From the NCBI GenBank assembly GCA_905221605.1, contig CAJNDS010000108.1:64001-128000 (forward strand): a stretch of DNA of 64,000 bases, in the 5' to 3' direction. Shown here in pieces: positions 48,947 through 59,355 of this stretch. The position numbers and the translations under genes were made by a program. How positions within the stretch are numbered: the first letter of the stretch is position 1; every line of letters begins with the position of its first letter. The stretch comes from Symbiodinium natans (taxonomy: Eukaryota; Sar; Dinophyceae; Suessiales; Symbiodiniaceae). The notes below the pieces were generated by a model. That model worked only from the letters and a program-made list of their open reading frames with translations, was not told the origin of the DNA and did no database searches.

Positions 48947-49192
48947 CGCGGGGGCTCCCCAGCGGTTTGGGCTGGCTCCACTAAACTCGCAAGGCAGCAG
49001 CTTTTTTTCTTCGTGTACACACGCCACGTATCACGGCACTCATCCGGAAAGACCTCGGCGCAGGGTCTAGGGGGATGGGTTGCGCCAGCCGGGGCCGGCT
49101 GATCAGTTCCGGAAATGACTTGGTTGCCAGGGCTGATCATCATATTGGGGGGCTTGAGGGGCAGACTCGCAGGGTCCTACTGGTCAGCCCCA
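48947..49192 (+). repeat. Dispersed repeat copy B (~250 bp)
   Basis: Direct copy of the element at 45258-45520, about 3.7 kb away. See that entry for shared blocks. Confidence 0.85.
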
Positions 49193-49500
49193 TGTCTGTT
49201 AGCGGGAAATCTGAAGTCCACATTGCCCAAGACCCTGAAAAGCCTCAAAGCGCCTTGTTCCAAGATGGTCATGGCCCTTAAAAATTCGCCTCTCTCGCAG
49301 ACTGCGTGACAGCTGTGCTTCCCAGTTGGCCCTCGCAAGAATTGGAGGCCAGGCTTCCAGGAGCATGGGTTTGCAGCTGTTTTGCCTCTTTAGGTGTTGA
49401 GTGGTTTCGAGTTTTTACTTTTGGTTCGCGGAGGGTGCCTGCTTTTGAAAAATAACCATAGCCAAGACTCAAGACCAAGATGCATTCACTGTGAAATGCT

Positions 49501-49752
49501 GTGAAGGTGGGCGATGTGCGATCGCAGCGGCGGGTTGGGCTATGCGAAGAACTCATGGTGGCGCAAGAACGGTGTGAAGACGCCGAACGGTGGTGCGCGG
49601 AGCTGAAGGCGGAGATTGACAGCACAGCGTCAGGCTTCCACATGCAAGTCTCGAAGCGAAGAACATTCATTGTCCGGCATTGCAGCACAGTTCAAAACAA
49701 GGAGGGCGGGGGACATGTATCGGGGCTCTGTGCGTGCCAATACTACTTTTAG
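49501..49752 (+). CDS. Coiled-coil exon-like frame
   Basis: The frame reads VGLCEELMVAQERCEDAERW, CAELKAEIDSTASGFHMQVS and KRRTFIVRHCSTVQNKE before a Gly/Cys tail ending TAG 49750-49752. The first 35 residues show heptads typical of coiled coils. No family assigned. Confidence 0.45.
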   Translation: MKVGDVRSQRRVGLCEELMVAQERCEDAERWCAELKAEIDSTASGFHMQVSKRRTFIVRHCSTVQNKEGGGHVSGLCACQYYF

Positions 49753-49829
49753 GTTTGGGCGTGCTTCTGGCGCTACACAAAGATGAGGAAGGTGGTTGGG
49801 AAGAAGGGAAGGGTGGGGGTTAAAGAGGA

Positions 49830-50036
49830 GTGAAGGGCGTCACCGGGGGCATGAAATTGGACCCGGAATTAGAAAACTACCCAGAGGGCCCAGAGGTGTC
49901 GCTTCCGTGGCATGCATTAGAGGTTTGCATGTGGTGGTTGTTGCATGTGTCACAAGTACAGATCAAATCAGGAGATGCTTCAGATACTGCAGTTCTCAAT
50001 CGATTCTGTTTTGCTTTTGGTCAGAATGGCAAATGA
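49830..50036 (+). CDS. Exon-like frame, unknown
   Basis: The frame reads MKLDPELENYPEGPEVSLPW, HALEVCMWWLLHVSQVQIKS and GDASDTAVLNRFCFAFGQNG, ending TGA 50034-50036. It is protein-like, acidic and then hydrophobic. A GTATGT donor lies at 50056, just beyond, in another phase. Confidence 0.42.
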   Translation: MKGVTGGMKLDPELENYPEGPEVSLPWHALEVCMWWLLHVSQVQIKSGDASDTAVLNRFCFAFGQNGK

Positions 50037-50181
50037 ATAGTTCTGTTGCTGGCCAGGTATGTATACACATGTTTTAAGCAATACGCAGCTGTCTATGCTG
50101 CTTTGGTATATGGTATGCTGGGTGTTGGTTGACAACAGTTTGTGTTTCAGACGTATTGTGTGATTAATGTGTGCTGTACAG

Positions 50182-50346
50182 ACTGAAGTGCCAGACGTTG
50201 TTATAATAGTGCATGTTTTGCTCCGGTATGACGGTAGCTTCAGATACAAGCTTTGCGAAGGCATGCGGATCAAAAAGAAATGGATCAAGGAAACAAATTA
50301 TTTAGGATCAAAAATATTTTATTTAAGATACAGGTCACCCGCGTGA
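50182..50346 (+). CDS. 54-codon terminal exon-like frame
   Basis: After GCTGTACAG (AG 50180-50181) the frame reads TEVPDVVIIVHVLLRYDGSF, RYKLCEGMRIKKKWIKETNY and LGSKIFYLRYRSPA, ending TGA 50344-50346. The alternation of hydrophobic strand, RYDG turn and basic helix is convincingly protein-like. With the GTATGT donor at 50056 it gives a plausible 126-bp intron. Confidence 0.43.
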   Translation, partial: TEVPDVVIIVHVLLRYDGSFRYKLCEGMRIKKKWIKETNYLGSKIFYLRYRSPA

Positions 50347-51446
50347 ACAGGTTCAAGGTCTGCCTGCAGCAAGGTGGTCTAGGATGTCCAAACCCTTCTT
50401 CGGGACCCTGTCCGGAGGTGACATATTTGGGCTACAGCCGGGACTATGACAAATGGCTCGGGTTGAAGAAGCTACTCGCGCAAGGCCTGGCGAAGTCGTG
50501 TCTTGCACGTACTTGCCTGACACGCGCTGGGCACTTGCGTCAGATCGGCCCATGCGGACGTGCCAGCGAGCAAGGCGGCAGGGAGCTTTCTAGGTCTGTA
50601 TCGGCCTGACGTGCCCGTGGTGACCCCGCCGGCGACTCGGTCAGTAGACTACTAGTAATGTGTTCTGAGACTGGTACTAGCAGACTGGGCTTCAAGTCCG
50701 TGAGCTTCCCCTGAAGGTCAGACCATCAACCTCCTACTGTTGAGGCCGCTTTGTACCTGCACTGCTTTTTGGGATTGTCCGTTTGTTCGGGTCACGAAGA
50801 TACTAGGCCACCGATGCCCGGAAGCGGAGTCACAACTTTCGAGAAGTGCTCTGTGTGGTGAGCTGCCTTCCATGTGTTCTCTTCTGGCCAGACCATTTGG
50901 CTGGGCCCTTCACAGCAGGCCTGGAAGTTGAACCACCTTGGTCCGATTTGAGCTGCAGAACTTGTGTCGACCAAACCTGGCATCCGACATGTATAGCATA
51001 CGACCGCTGGCGTGCGGCCTCGCTGAGTGTTGAGTAGACCTCGAGTAGCTCATCCAAACCCTGTGGCCACAGATCCCGGCGTCGTTTGATGAGCCTATGA
51101 TTGTCGGAGCCTTACTGTCGCCTCCTGCTAAAGTCTGCTGTTTGTCGACGTGGAGACATGATGCTAAGGTCAGGCATTACGCGTTGATATAAACAGGCTA
51201 CGCGGCCATTCAAATCTCAGAAACTCGACCTGAGGTGGAAGTGCGCACGTCGCATGCTCAGCTGCCGCTTTAGTGGTGCGCACCGCTCGTAGCGCAACGC
51301 AAAAGCCCAGGCCCGAGCGACCGATGATTGCAGTGCCCTGAGAGGGAATCTATGGTTCTTGCCTGGCAGTTACTGCTGGCTTGGCATCGGCTATCAAAAA
51401 AACCCTTCTGGCGTCCAGCCTGTAGCAAGACCCTAGGGGATGGCGC

Positions 51447-51453
<7 letters not shown>
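50347..51453. other. Unresolved stretch
   Basis: Short mixed frames (50253-50609 plus, 50740-50931 plus, 50830-51057 minus) lack motifs. Confidence 0.35.
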
Positions 51454-51495
<42 letters not shown>

Positions 51496-51518
51496 TAAAC
51501 CCCAAACCCTAAACCTAA
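51451..51518. repeat. (GA)n followed by CCCTAAA motifs
   Basis: About 20 GA dinucleotides are joined directly to CCTAAACCCCAAACCCTAAA. Confidence 0.96.
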
Positions 51519-51729
51519 AGCCAGGCCGTACCCACCCTTTTCTAGGGTGCCTGGAGCCGGCCCCCCACGCTGTCCTTGCCCGGCCTGGTTTCTGGCCCCC
51601 CCTGACCCCCCCGCGAGCGCGGGCCCCCCGCTTTTTGCTGATGGCCGCCAATGTCATTGAGGTTGGTCGCCAAAATGGGTTTTCGTACCCAATTCGCACA
51701 AAAACCCCCGAATCCCCGAACGTGGCCAC

Positions 51730-51990
51730 TGGCAAAAAAGCGTGGCCGAGTGGCCAAAAACCCGTGGCCATTGGCAAAAAAGCCGTGGCCGTTGGCAAAA
51801 AAGCCGTGGCCATTGGCAACAAACCCTTTTGCCAATGGCCACGGCTTTTGGGCCGCTCGGCCACTTGCCAATGGCCACGGCCCCAACCTTAATGGGGAAC
51901 GGCAAAAAACCGTTGCCAAAAAAGCTGTGGCCATTGGCAAAAAAGCCATGGCCATTGGCAAATTTGCCGATGGCCACGGGAAAGCTGCCA
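51730..51990. repeat. 21-bp repeat in both orientations (GTGGCCATTGGCAAAAAAGCC)
   Basis: The unit (AAAAAAGCCGTGGCCATTGG plus C) occurs tandemly at 51730-51820, inverted at 51829-51885, and again direct at 51900-51975 with decay. In frame it reads KKAVAIG. Inverted copies create the hairpin at 51799-51849. Confidence 0.95.
51799..51849. repeat. Perfect 21-bp stem, 9-nt loop hairpin
   Basis: AAAAGCCGTGGCCATTGGCA plus A (51799-51819) is exactly complementary to 51829-51849. The loop is CAAACCCTT. Confidence 0.95.
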
Positions 51991-52266
51991 ATGGCCACAA
52001 AGTCTCGGATGGCTTCGATGCTGAGGCAAATGGTGAGCATCACCAGTCACTTAAGCAAAAAAAGAGGTCCCAATGGCCTTGAAGGTCAATTGATTGATGG
52101 CGGTTTTACAAGGGAACCGGACCCATAAAGGAAGAGGTGAAGAAAAGTGAACATCCTATTAAAAACAAGCTGACCGCGTAGTGCCGCGGGTTGGATTCCA
52201 CCAAAGACCCGCGTTTACTGTGTTGCATCCATTGGTCAGCCGCTAACCTGTTTTTCCCAACGCGAC

Positions 52267-52416
52267 ATGAATGCTGAGGTCGGAGGTGACTATGTCACAA
52301 ACATGCTTGACCTGTTGTGGCAGCGGCAAGAGGTCCTAGATGACAAGCTCAGCAAGGTCGGAGTTGATGGGGAACTCCATTGCTTGCACACCTTTTTGCT
52401 GAGTGCATGTCATTAG
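52267..52416 (+). CDS. 49-codon ATG-initiated frame
   Basis: ATG 52267 opens MNAEVGGDYVTNMLDLLWQR, QEVLDDKLSKVGVDGELHCL and HTFLLSACH, ending TAG 52414-52416. It is acidic and helical. The frame is open upstream to 52174, so it may be an internal exon. Function unknown. Confidence 0.38.
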   Translation: MNAEVGGDYVTNMLDLLWQRQEVLDDKLSKVGVDGELHCLHTFLLSACH

Positions 52417-53700
52417 TGTTTGGGCCTATCACTCCGAGCTGATCGTTATAGCTTTGGGTGGGGGCTTGGGCCAAAATTGAAATCTCACAGACACTTTCCA
52501 AACCTTTGTGTGATGCTTCGCGGGTTCGTGGGGTTCCCTTGGCCGGGTGAACATGCTTGCTTTCATCGCAGAGCGAAAATTGGCAAAGCAGTAGCAGAAT
52601 TTAACATGTGTTCAGTGTTTTGTGCCCGTCAACTTCCTGTTGTGTTGAGATTCCATGCGAAAGACGTTTGCTTCCATTGTCGCGTTGCAGACTATTTTAA
52701 GTGCCCTGCGCAACGTGGCCATGCCCAAACTCAACCGGAATGCCGTAGTTTCTGTAGCAACCCAAGCCGAAGATTGCAGCTGTGATATGTGCGTGTGAAG
52801 TTCGTACGTGAAGTAGTTTGCCATGCGAAGTTTGGTGCGCGAACTTTTGCGCACAAATTGGGTCCGCGACGTTCTGGAACCCGAAGTTATGCTTGCGAAT
52901 GGGGTGCGTGCAAGGATCATTTGAAGATGGTATTCGGCAAATTTGACATGAGAACCGCGCGAAGCTTTTTAAGAGGAGATTCCCTTCTTGCAAAATTCCA
53001 CCGAAATTTCAAGAGGGTTTTCGGAAGGACTTGCGCTCGCACTGAGAAACAAGATTCTCGTGTTTTTCTCGCGAAGGTCGGCGAGGCGGATCTGTTCCAT
53101 GTAGTTTTTTTTTTTTTTTTTCCCGGGGCGTGCTGTTTTCGGCACTGGCTTGCCCCTGAAGGGATGCCATGCATGTGGTGGGAGTGGTGCGGCGAAGCTA
53201 ACCGCAAGAAAAACATTTATTCATTCGTGATCTTTCGTGCAACGCCTCTGGGAGCTCACAGAGCCAATATGAGCCAATGCTTGGATGAGAGGCTGAGGCA
53301 GCCGGCTCTGCAGCTCTGTGCCGGAGGTTGGAGGACCTCCTACCGTGAGCGTAGTGCACGTGTAACCCCAGAATTCCACTCTCTTCTGGAGGATCTAAAG
53401 TATCTAGAGGTTGCACTCGTGAAATTCCTAGATTTTTAAGTCCGAAGCCTGACACAGAAAGTCTCCAGATCGAGGGCCCGGATTCCCTGAGTATCGAAGC
53501 AGCGTGTGCGCCCCGTCGTAGCTCAGATCCCCAGCCCAGCGATCTCAACGATGCCAAGGAACGTGGCTGAAAAAGGAGCTTTTCTAAACTCAAACCTTTA
53601 ACCCCACACGCATGGAGAAGGGCGATCGGCAAGAGGATTTGGAGTTTGAAGTATGAATTTTGAGGTCAACCAAGGAGGGACAGGAGATTTTCCTGCTTTT
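52417..53700. other. Long plus frames of uncertain status
   Basis: Frame 52789-53439 (216 codons) is open with FVREVVCHAKFGARTFAHKL and LRGDSLLAKFHRNFKRVFGR. TGCGAA-type motifs recur and a T homopolymer of about 21 nt at 53101-53121 is read as poly-Phe. It may be decayed repeat sequence. No domain. Confidence 0.3.
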
Positions 53701-55722
53701 GGTTATTAGCTAGAGTCTAGAGGAGAGGTGTGTCTCCTCCTAAAGTCAGGCCCCCTTGCCTCGGCCTATCCCGGCCTCAAATTGCCCTGTGAGTAGACCT
53801 GGGAGACTGAGTCCTGTGTGTGTATCGTTGGTGACGCTTATTACTAGTTGGTTGCCTGTAGTTTTGGCTCTTGCTCCTGCTTATTACGTACTTGCAGTTT
53901 ACCCCGCTCCTGAAGTAGTCTTTCGTCCCGAAACGTTTCCCCTGCAGTTGCTTTGGCTGCTTGGCGGGTGGCAAAAAGGCAAAAAACTCTAAACCCTACG
54001 TCTGGTCACCTTCTGGCTCCAAACCCTCTGAAGCCCAGCCACCCGGGCGACGGCTCCGAGCCACTGCCCTGCCCAGCTGTCGGCGCCTCGGAAGTGCTTT
54101 CAGTTTGAGAGACATCTGGGCTTTGCGAGAGCTTTGAGGTTTTGACAAGGGTTTAGGGTTTAGGGTTTAGGGCCTTCAGGGTTTCGGGTTTCGGTTTGAG
54201 GATATTTAGGGTTTAGGATTGAGAGTGCTCTTCTCTACTGCTTGGAATTTTCAGATTTATCAGGAATTAGGGAGACAAGTGTGGGGGGGGGGGATTTCGC
54301 TCAGTTGAGGTGTTGTACATGGCCCTGGAACGTTGCTGCCAGGTTTCTTTGGATTCTGGACCGCCGTGCTTCGGGCAATGCCGAGGGGCCCATAAGCCTT
54401 CCCCTCCCGCGAACCTCGAAAGCAATCTGAAAGTGCAATAGGCGGGCTGTTATTTTCGTATTCGCATTGGTATTGCTGTATAGTTTGATCGAAAGTCTGC
54501 GTTGATTGTTTGTGGTAATTAGTCGACTTGAGGTACGGGCTTCGATAGTTCCTGCGTTTAGGTCATCCAGAATCATCCACAAGCTATTCATGCAGCCCTG
54601 CCGGCACAGAGACGGAAGTCCCCCGCCCCGCACCCCAGTCGATGTCCCGTGCTGTGGCACGTCTCGGCGGTCCTGACGGTTGTGTTAGTAGTGTCCTACA
54701 AAACCTAAACCCTGAACCCTAAACTCTAAACCCTCCTCAACCGCAGCCTGCGGCACACGGCCGATGGATCATGACTTGCTGCCATCGCTCATCTAACCTG
54801 GTGCATTTGCCAACAAGCACGAAGATCCTTTCGGCTTCCCGGTTATGCACCATGGGAACCCTAATTCCCCCAAAGAAACCCAAAACCCTAAACCGCCACT
54901 TTCGAGGCGGCCGCAGGTGCGCGGTTCGCGGCAGCCCTCATCGCGACACAGCAGCGTCAAAGCATCGGTTGCCACCAGTCTCATGTCTTGGTTAGTGTTA
55001 TTATCATTATGTTTCTGGAAATGTTGTCATCATTTTCTATGTTGTTATTGTTGTCAGTATTCCTCCTCTTGTTCTCATCAATGTTTCTAGTAACTCTAGT
55101 ACCAGTATATCACTGCTATTGTTTTGGGTAACCTTTTACTGATTATGCTATTATAGACTCTTGTGTGGCGTTGTAGTACAGTGGCCTTGCGTGTACGTGT
55201 GCGACGAGTGTTCAATCGAGGGCGACAAACTATGGAGTTTCGGGCCTGTGCGGCGATCACACCAACGACTGTGACTACCTTTTTCATCGCCAGAACATTT
55301 CCTACTGTGCCCGTAAGCATCCCCCCTGTCTGCGGCATGCTAGAAATTCCGGAAGAAGGCGCTCTTCTAGCCTTGGTCAGAACCAGAGCCTTAGCGACAA
55401 TCCAAAATTCCAAAGGCGCATGCTACCGTATGGCTGCTACGTCAAGGCTGCTGATTGGGGGATTTCTCTCAGCGAGCCATATTTCAGAAACCGTAGGTAG
55501 GCACGGCCAGCCTTGTGATGTCGTGTATTCACTTAATCATCTTGCAGACTGTGAAAACCAAAAATCATGAAGGTCAGGCCATGAGGCTGCCATCGCTTCG
55601 AGTGTGTCGCGTCTCAAGGTCCTGAGAGCCATGTGTCAGACAGTCCTAGGCAATTGTTCCAAACAGTTCGGAAGAAGAGTTAGGCTTTCTGTAGTTCAGT
55701 CTTTCGTGACCGAAGAAGCGCA
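53701..55722. other. Telomere-like motifs in both orientations, no gene
   Basis: TTTAGGG motifs occur at 54150-54225, and CCCTAAA motifs at 53985-53995, 54700-54735 and 54885-54895. A plus frame of 135 codons (55163-55570) and a minus one (55096-55413) overlap with no clear choice. Confidence 0.5.
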
Positions 55723-55911
55723 TTGCTTGCCGTGGTTCTGCCAAATGGCATGCCAACTGGCCGCTGCGTGGTTATTGCAGAATGGAACAGGCCCGGTCTT
55801 GTTGTTCATGCTTGCCACACTCTTGCCACGGCCAGTGTCTTCGGGATTCTTCGGGAAATCGTCGCTTTCAAACCTGTGGTCAGAGGCTTCGAACAGAATC
55901 CAACAAATTAG
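55723..55911 (+). CDS. Exon-like frame, unknown
   Basis: The frame reads LAVVLPNGMPTGRCVVIAEW, NRPGLVVHACHTLATASVFG and ILREIVAFKPVVRGFEQNPT, ending TAG 55909-55911. This alpha/beta-like sequence is clearly protein-like. Another plus frame is open as well. No ATG begins it. Confidence 0.42.
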   Translation: MLAVVLPNGMPTGRCVVIAEWNRPGLVVHACHTLATASVFGILREIVAFKPVVRGFEQNPTN

Positions 55912-55999
55912 TGTCTGTTTGCCAGGCAGCATCGCGGAGCCGAAAAAGCAGGACGGCTTCACACCAACAATGGCCGGCAGTTGCGCACAGTGAATGGCT

Positions 56000-56213
56000 T
56001 TTTGGTCCTATTGCTTTTTGGTCCTACGGCAAGGAACTGCAAGGGATTCTTCTTGAAGACTTCGATCGCCTACTAGGCCAAGCCACTTTGACAGATCTTT
56101 TCTGCAGTCAAGTGGATGTTGTGTCGCAGAAACCAGCTGAAGTTGGGAGCTCCTGGGCCCCAGGGTTGTCATCTCCGCGGCCGGCAGCTGTGGAGGAACA
56201 TTTGCAAGCTTGA
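56000..56213 (+). CDS. Terminal exon-like frame
   Basis: The frame reads LFGPIAFWSYGKELQGILLE, DFDRLLGQATLTDLFCSQVD and VVSQKPAEVGSSWAPGLSSP, ending TGA 56211-56213. A helix is followed by a flexible tail. It may follow 55723-55911 after a splice. Start edge uncertain. Confidence 0.4.
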
Positions 56214-56393
56214 TGCAGAGCGCACCCTGATTTCGATGCTGTCCTAACGAGAAAAGGAAGAGATCCAGCTCTTCTTGGCAAGCGGGCGTGCTTCAGAGTC
56301 CAACCTTGGCCGCCTTCGACGGAGGGTGGGCAACCTTACTGTGCCTGAATGTGTTCATGCATGTTCGCTTTCTGCACAATGCTCAGGTGGAGG

Positions 56394-56469
56394 TTCATGG
56401 TACTTATAACCCAATTTTAGCCGTACTTGTAACCCACTTGTAATTGGGTTAATTATGAAGTACCATGAA
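56394..56469. mobile_element. Foldback element with split 12-bp and 9-bp arms
   Basis: TTCATGGTACTT (56394-56405) pairs exactly with AAGTACCATGAA (56458-56469). Inside, AACCCAATT (56408-56416) pairs with AATTGGGTT (56442-56450). GTACTTATAACCCA is also repeated directly as GTACTTGTAACCCA. It looks like a small MITE. Confidence 0.65.
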
Positions 56470-57000
56470 AATCCAAGTAGAGATTGTCAGGTCGAGGCGA
56501 GGCTTGCCGGGAGCAGCAGGCAACCGCAAGCGCATTGCATGTTCACGGTCGTTATGTGTTGCTCTTGCTTCTACGGAGAAATGAACAGCTTGAACGAAAG
56601 GGCTGCTCCAAACAACTGCCAGAATCCATGTGCGGAGCCGCAGCGTAGAAGCTGTGAGGGATCTTTTACAACATCGAAAACCATCAGAGATGACGCTGAG
56701 TACTGCAGCTGGATTCTAGTCTCCATTTCTAGTCTCCATTAGTTCAGCAACAGGGAAAACCACACGTGTTGGAGGTACACATGATTGTTAAGGTGTTGTG
56801 TCGCCGGCCCGGGCCGCCCTTGTTGATTTGGGTTGAGAGGACAAGCTGGTTTCAATCTTCATGGTTTCATCGACTTTGCCCCTCAAAAACAAGAGAGGCG
56901 GTCTGGCGGCTGTGCAGGGTAGGCCAAACGGAAACCTAAGTCCTACTCCTGGGGAGTTGAGGGGCAAGCTATTTTGCTTTTGCCTCTGCTTTCCACATTT

Positions 57001-57192
57001 TCAACTTGAATGACCAGGTCCGAGAGCAATTACTCGCACATTACGGACCGTTCGGTTCATGCGCAGCGGCCTATGCACCATCCATTGCAGCTGTGACACA
57101 CACGCCGTCGCCCATGAAGTCAGGTCTGGTTGCATGAGCGCACGAGAAACATCCTCGAATCGCGCATTTCGTGGGGCAGCGCCTTGGTTCAC
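57001..57192 (-). CDS. Minus-strand terminal exon-like frame
   Basis: The minus frame reads APRNARFEDVSRALMQPDLT, SWATACVSQLQWMVHRPLRM and NRTVRNVRVIALGPGHSS, with its stop at 57001-57003. It is protein-like. A second minus frame (57071-57502) is Cys-rich (CPTKCAIRGCFSCAH) and overlaps it, so one of them is wrong or both are exons. Confidence 0.35.
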   Translation of the reverse strand: MNQGAAPRNARFEDVSRALMQPDLTSWATACVSQLQWMVHRPLRMNRTVRNVRVIALGPGHSS

Positions 57193-58020
57193 TTTTCATA
57201 CGTCTCTCAACATCTTTGAGTGATGGGCAGTGGTACTTCTGGTACTTTGGGACACCGTGCAGGCGACACGGGAGGCTGCAGGCACCAAGCTGTGTGTGGG
57301 CAGTGGGACGACCCTGCGAGGTTTTGTAAGATCGATTGATGTTGCTAAGGATGAAGGGTTTTGGGCTTAGGTTCAGGGATTTTGGGGCTTGCATGGCTCT
57401 TCGTCGTTTGTTGGGGTAAGGGTCTTGGTTTTTTTTTTTTGGCTTGCACTGCTCTTGGTCGTTGGGGTTAGGGTCTAAAGTTGTCACGGAATTGAACGAC
57501 ACATGAAGCCGTAAGTTTAGTCGTCCTCAACCCGAAAATTTTGACATCCCAGACATAGACATTGCACGACCTGACGTCGTCTTATTTGGACATCGTCATG
57601 TGGTTGTTAACCCCCCTCCCCCCGCACCCGAGTTTTGGTCCCTCCTTGGCCCCTGTTCCCACCCCAGCCCTTCTCCGTGGAAAGTGGCATCACGCAGGCA
57701 ACTTGGCCAGTCGACCTTTGAGCGCGGTTCCTGAGGCAAGTTGCAACTACAACGTTTGTTTGTCCTCTTAAGGCTGAAGCCAGGGTGTGCCGAAGTGGAA
57801 GACACCAACATGTCGTCAGGACGAGATGTTGCGCTGGTCTCAGGCCAGGCTCCGGCATTGACATAGCCATGGCATTGGCAAAAGCGCGTGAAGGTAGCCA
57901 ACTATGCCCCAGTCCCCGGCGGCTTTGGGCAAAGCATGGCAAAACCCTTCTGGAACCATTTAGGGACCAAGGAACACCAGAAACACGGTACTGTAGGTCA
58001 TCTATTTTCTTTCTGCATTG
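57193..58020. other. Unresolved; G/T-rich and short plus frames
   Basis: GGGGTTAGGGTCT motifs lie near 57410-57480 with a T run at 57429. A plus frame near 57888-58060 reads KVANYAPVPGGFGQSMAKPF and runs into the duplicated module. Confidence 0.35.
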
Positions 58021-58310
58021 TTCCCGAAAGCTTCAGCGAAGGGTTCTTCGGAAAAAAAACGTTAGCCCTACCACACTACACTAGCATCACCACACTACAA
58101 TCACCACACTACCATCACCACACTCCAATCACCACTACCATCACCACACTACCATCACCACACTCCAATCACCACTACCATCATCACACTACCATCACCA
58201 CAGTACCATCACATCACCTCCTCTATTAAATTCTCTCTTATTTCTTAGGCTGGGGTGGGTTTCGCCGCGGCTAGCGCGATGCACCCCTCTGCGGGGATCG
58301 TGCGTGTCGG
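58021..58310 (+). repeat. Duplicated module, copy 1
   Basis: Order: CCCGAAAGCTTCAGCGAAGG (reads ESFSEGFFG), a (CACCACACTACCAT)-type array, CTCCTCTATTAAATTCTCTC, GCTGGGGTGGGTTTCGCCGC, then CTCTGCGGGGATCGTGCGTG. Copy 2 at 59047-59350 has the same order. Confidence 0.93.
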
Positions 58311-58757
58311 AGCGCTCCCGCTGTGCGTTTTTGCGCATGTGGATTTGTCCCCGCGCACCCTCTGCGGGGATCGTGCGTGTCGGAGCGCTCCCGCTGTGCG
58401 TTTTTGCGCATGTGGATTTGTCCCCGCGCACCCTCTGCGGGGATCGTGCGTGTCGGAGCGCTCCCGCTGTGCGTTTTTGCGCATGTGGATTTGTGCCTGC
58501 GCACCCTCTGCGGGGATCGTGCGTGTCGGAGCGCTCCCGCTGTGCGTTTTTGCGCATGTTACAACTTGCTTCGTACACCCTCTGCGGGGATCGTGCGTGT
58601 CGGAGCGCTCCCGCTGTGCGTTTTCGCACATTTTACAACTTGCTTCGCACACCCTCTGCGGGGATCGTGCGTGTCGGAGCGCTGCCGCTGTGCGTTTTTG
58701 CGTATTTTGAAGCGTGGTCGTGCACCCTCTGCGGGGATCGTGCGTGTCGGAGCCTTC
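58285..58757 (+). repeat. 73-bp minisatellite, about 6.5 copies
   Basis: The unit starts CACCCTCTGCGGGGATCGTG, at 58356, 58429 and 58502 with exact 73-bp spacing. Later copies are slightly shorter. Since 73 is not a multiple of 3, each copy is read in a different frame. All plus frames stay open only because the unit lacks stops. Confidence 0.97.
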
Positions 58758-58762
58758 CTCAC

Positions 58763-59045
58763 AAATGTAGTACGCCGCGGACGCCCGGAGCTGCCGTAGC
58801 TGGAAAGTCGACTTTTTGTAGTACAAACGTAGTACGCCGCGGACGCCAGGAGCTGCCGTAGCTGGAAAGTCGACTTTTTGAGTCCGCGGACGCCCGGAGC
58901 TGCTGTGGCTGGAAAGTCGGCTTTTTGTAGTACAAACGTAGTACGCCGCGGACGCCCGGAGCTGCCGTAGCTGGAAAGTCGACTTTTTGTAGTACAAACG
59001 TAGTACGCCGCGGACGCCCGGAGCTGCCGTGGCGCGAAAGTCGAC
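58763..59045 (+). repeat. 62-bp minisatellite, about 5 copies
   Basis: The unit GTAGTACGCCGCGGACGCCC, GGAGCTGCCGTAGCTGGAAA and GTCGACTTTTTGTAGTACAA starts at about 58766, 58828, 58938 and 59000, with one shortened copy near 58882. Confidence 0.96.
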
Positions 59046-59046
59046 T

Positions 59047-59350
59047 TTTCCCGAAAGCTTCAGCGAAGGGTTCTTCGGAGAAACAAAAACGTTAGCCCTA
59101 CCACACTACCACACACTCGCACTACCACACACTCACACTACCATCACCACACTACAATCACCACACTACCATCACCACACTCCTACCACACACACACACA
59201 CACTACAATCACCGCACTACCATCACCACACTCCAATCACCACACTCCACACATCACCTCCTCTATTAAATTCTCTCTTATTTCTTAAGCTGGGGTGGGT
59301 TTCGCCGCGGCCAGCGCGATGCACCACTCTGCGGGGATCGTGCGTGTCGG
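59047..59350 (+). repeat. Duplicated module, copy 2
   Basis: It has the same order of blocks as 58021-58310, with the internal CAC/ACT array changed in length and composition (ACACACACAC inserted). It ends in CTGCGGGGATCGTGCGTGTC. After this point a 42-bp array replaces the 73-bp array. Confidence 0.93.
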
Positions 59351-59355
59351 AACTC

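Noticed and set aside
53420-53445. GTGAAATTCCTAGATTTT, resembling a conserved 18S rRNA segment
   Set aside because: Flanking sequence does not match rRNA, so the similarity is limited to one short stretch.
55155-55230. tRNA-like sequence (GTAGTACAGTGG...GTTCAATC)
   Set aside because: The T-stem and acceptor stem do not pair and no anticodon arm forms.
58195-58997. Arg/His-rich 250-codon minus frame
   Set aside because: It is a read-through of 73-bp and 62-bp arrays. Unit lengths are not multiples of three, so residues change frame each copy.
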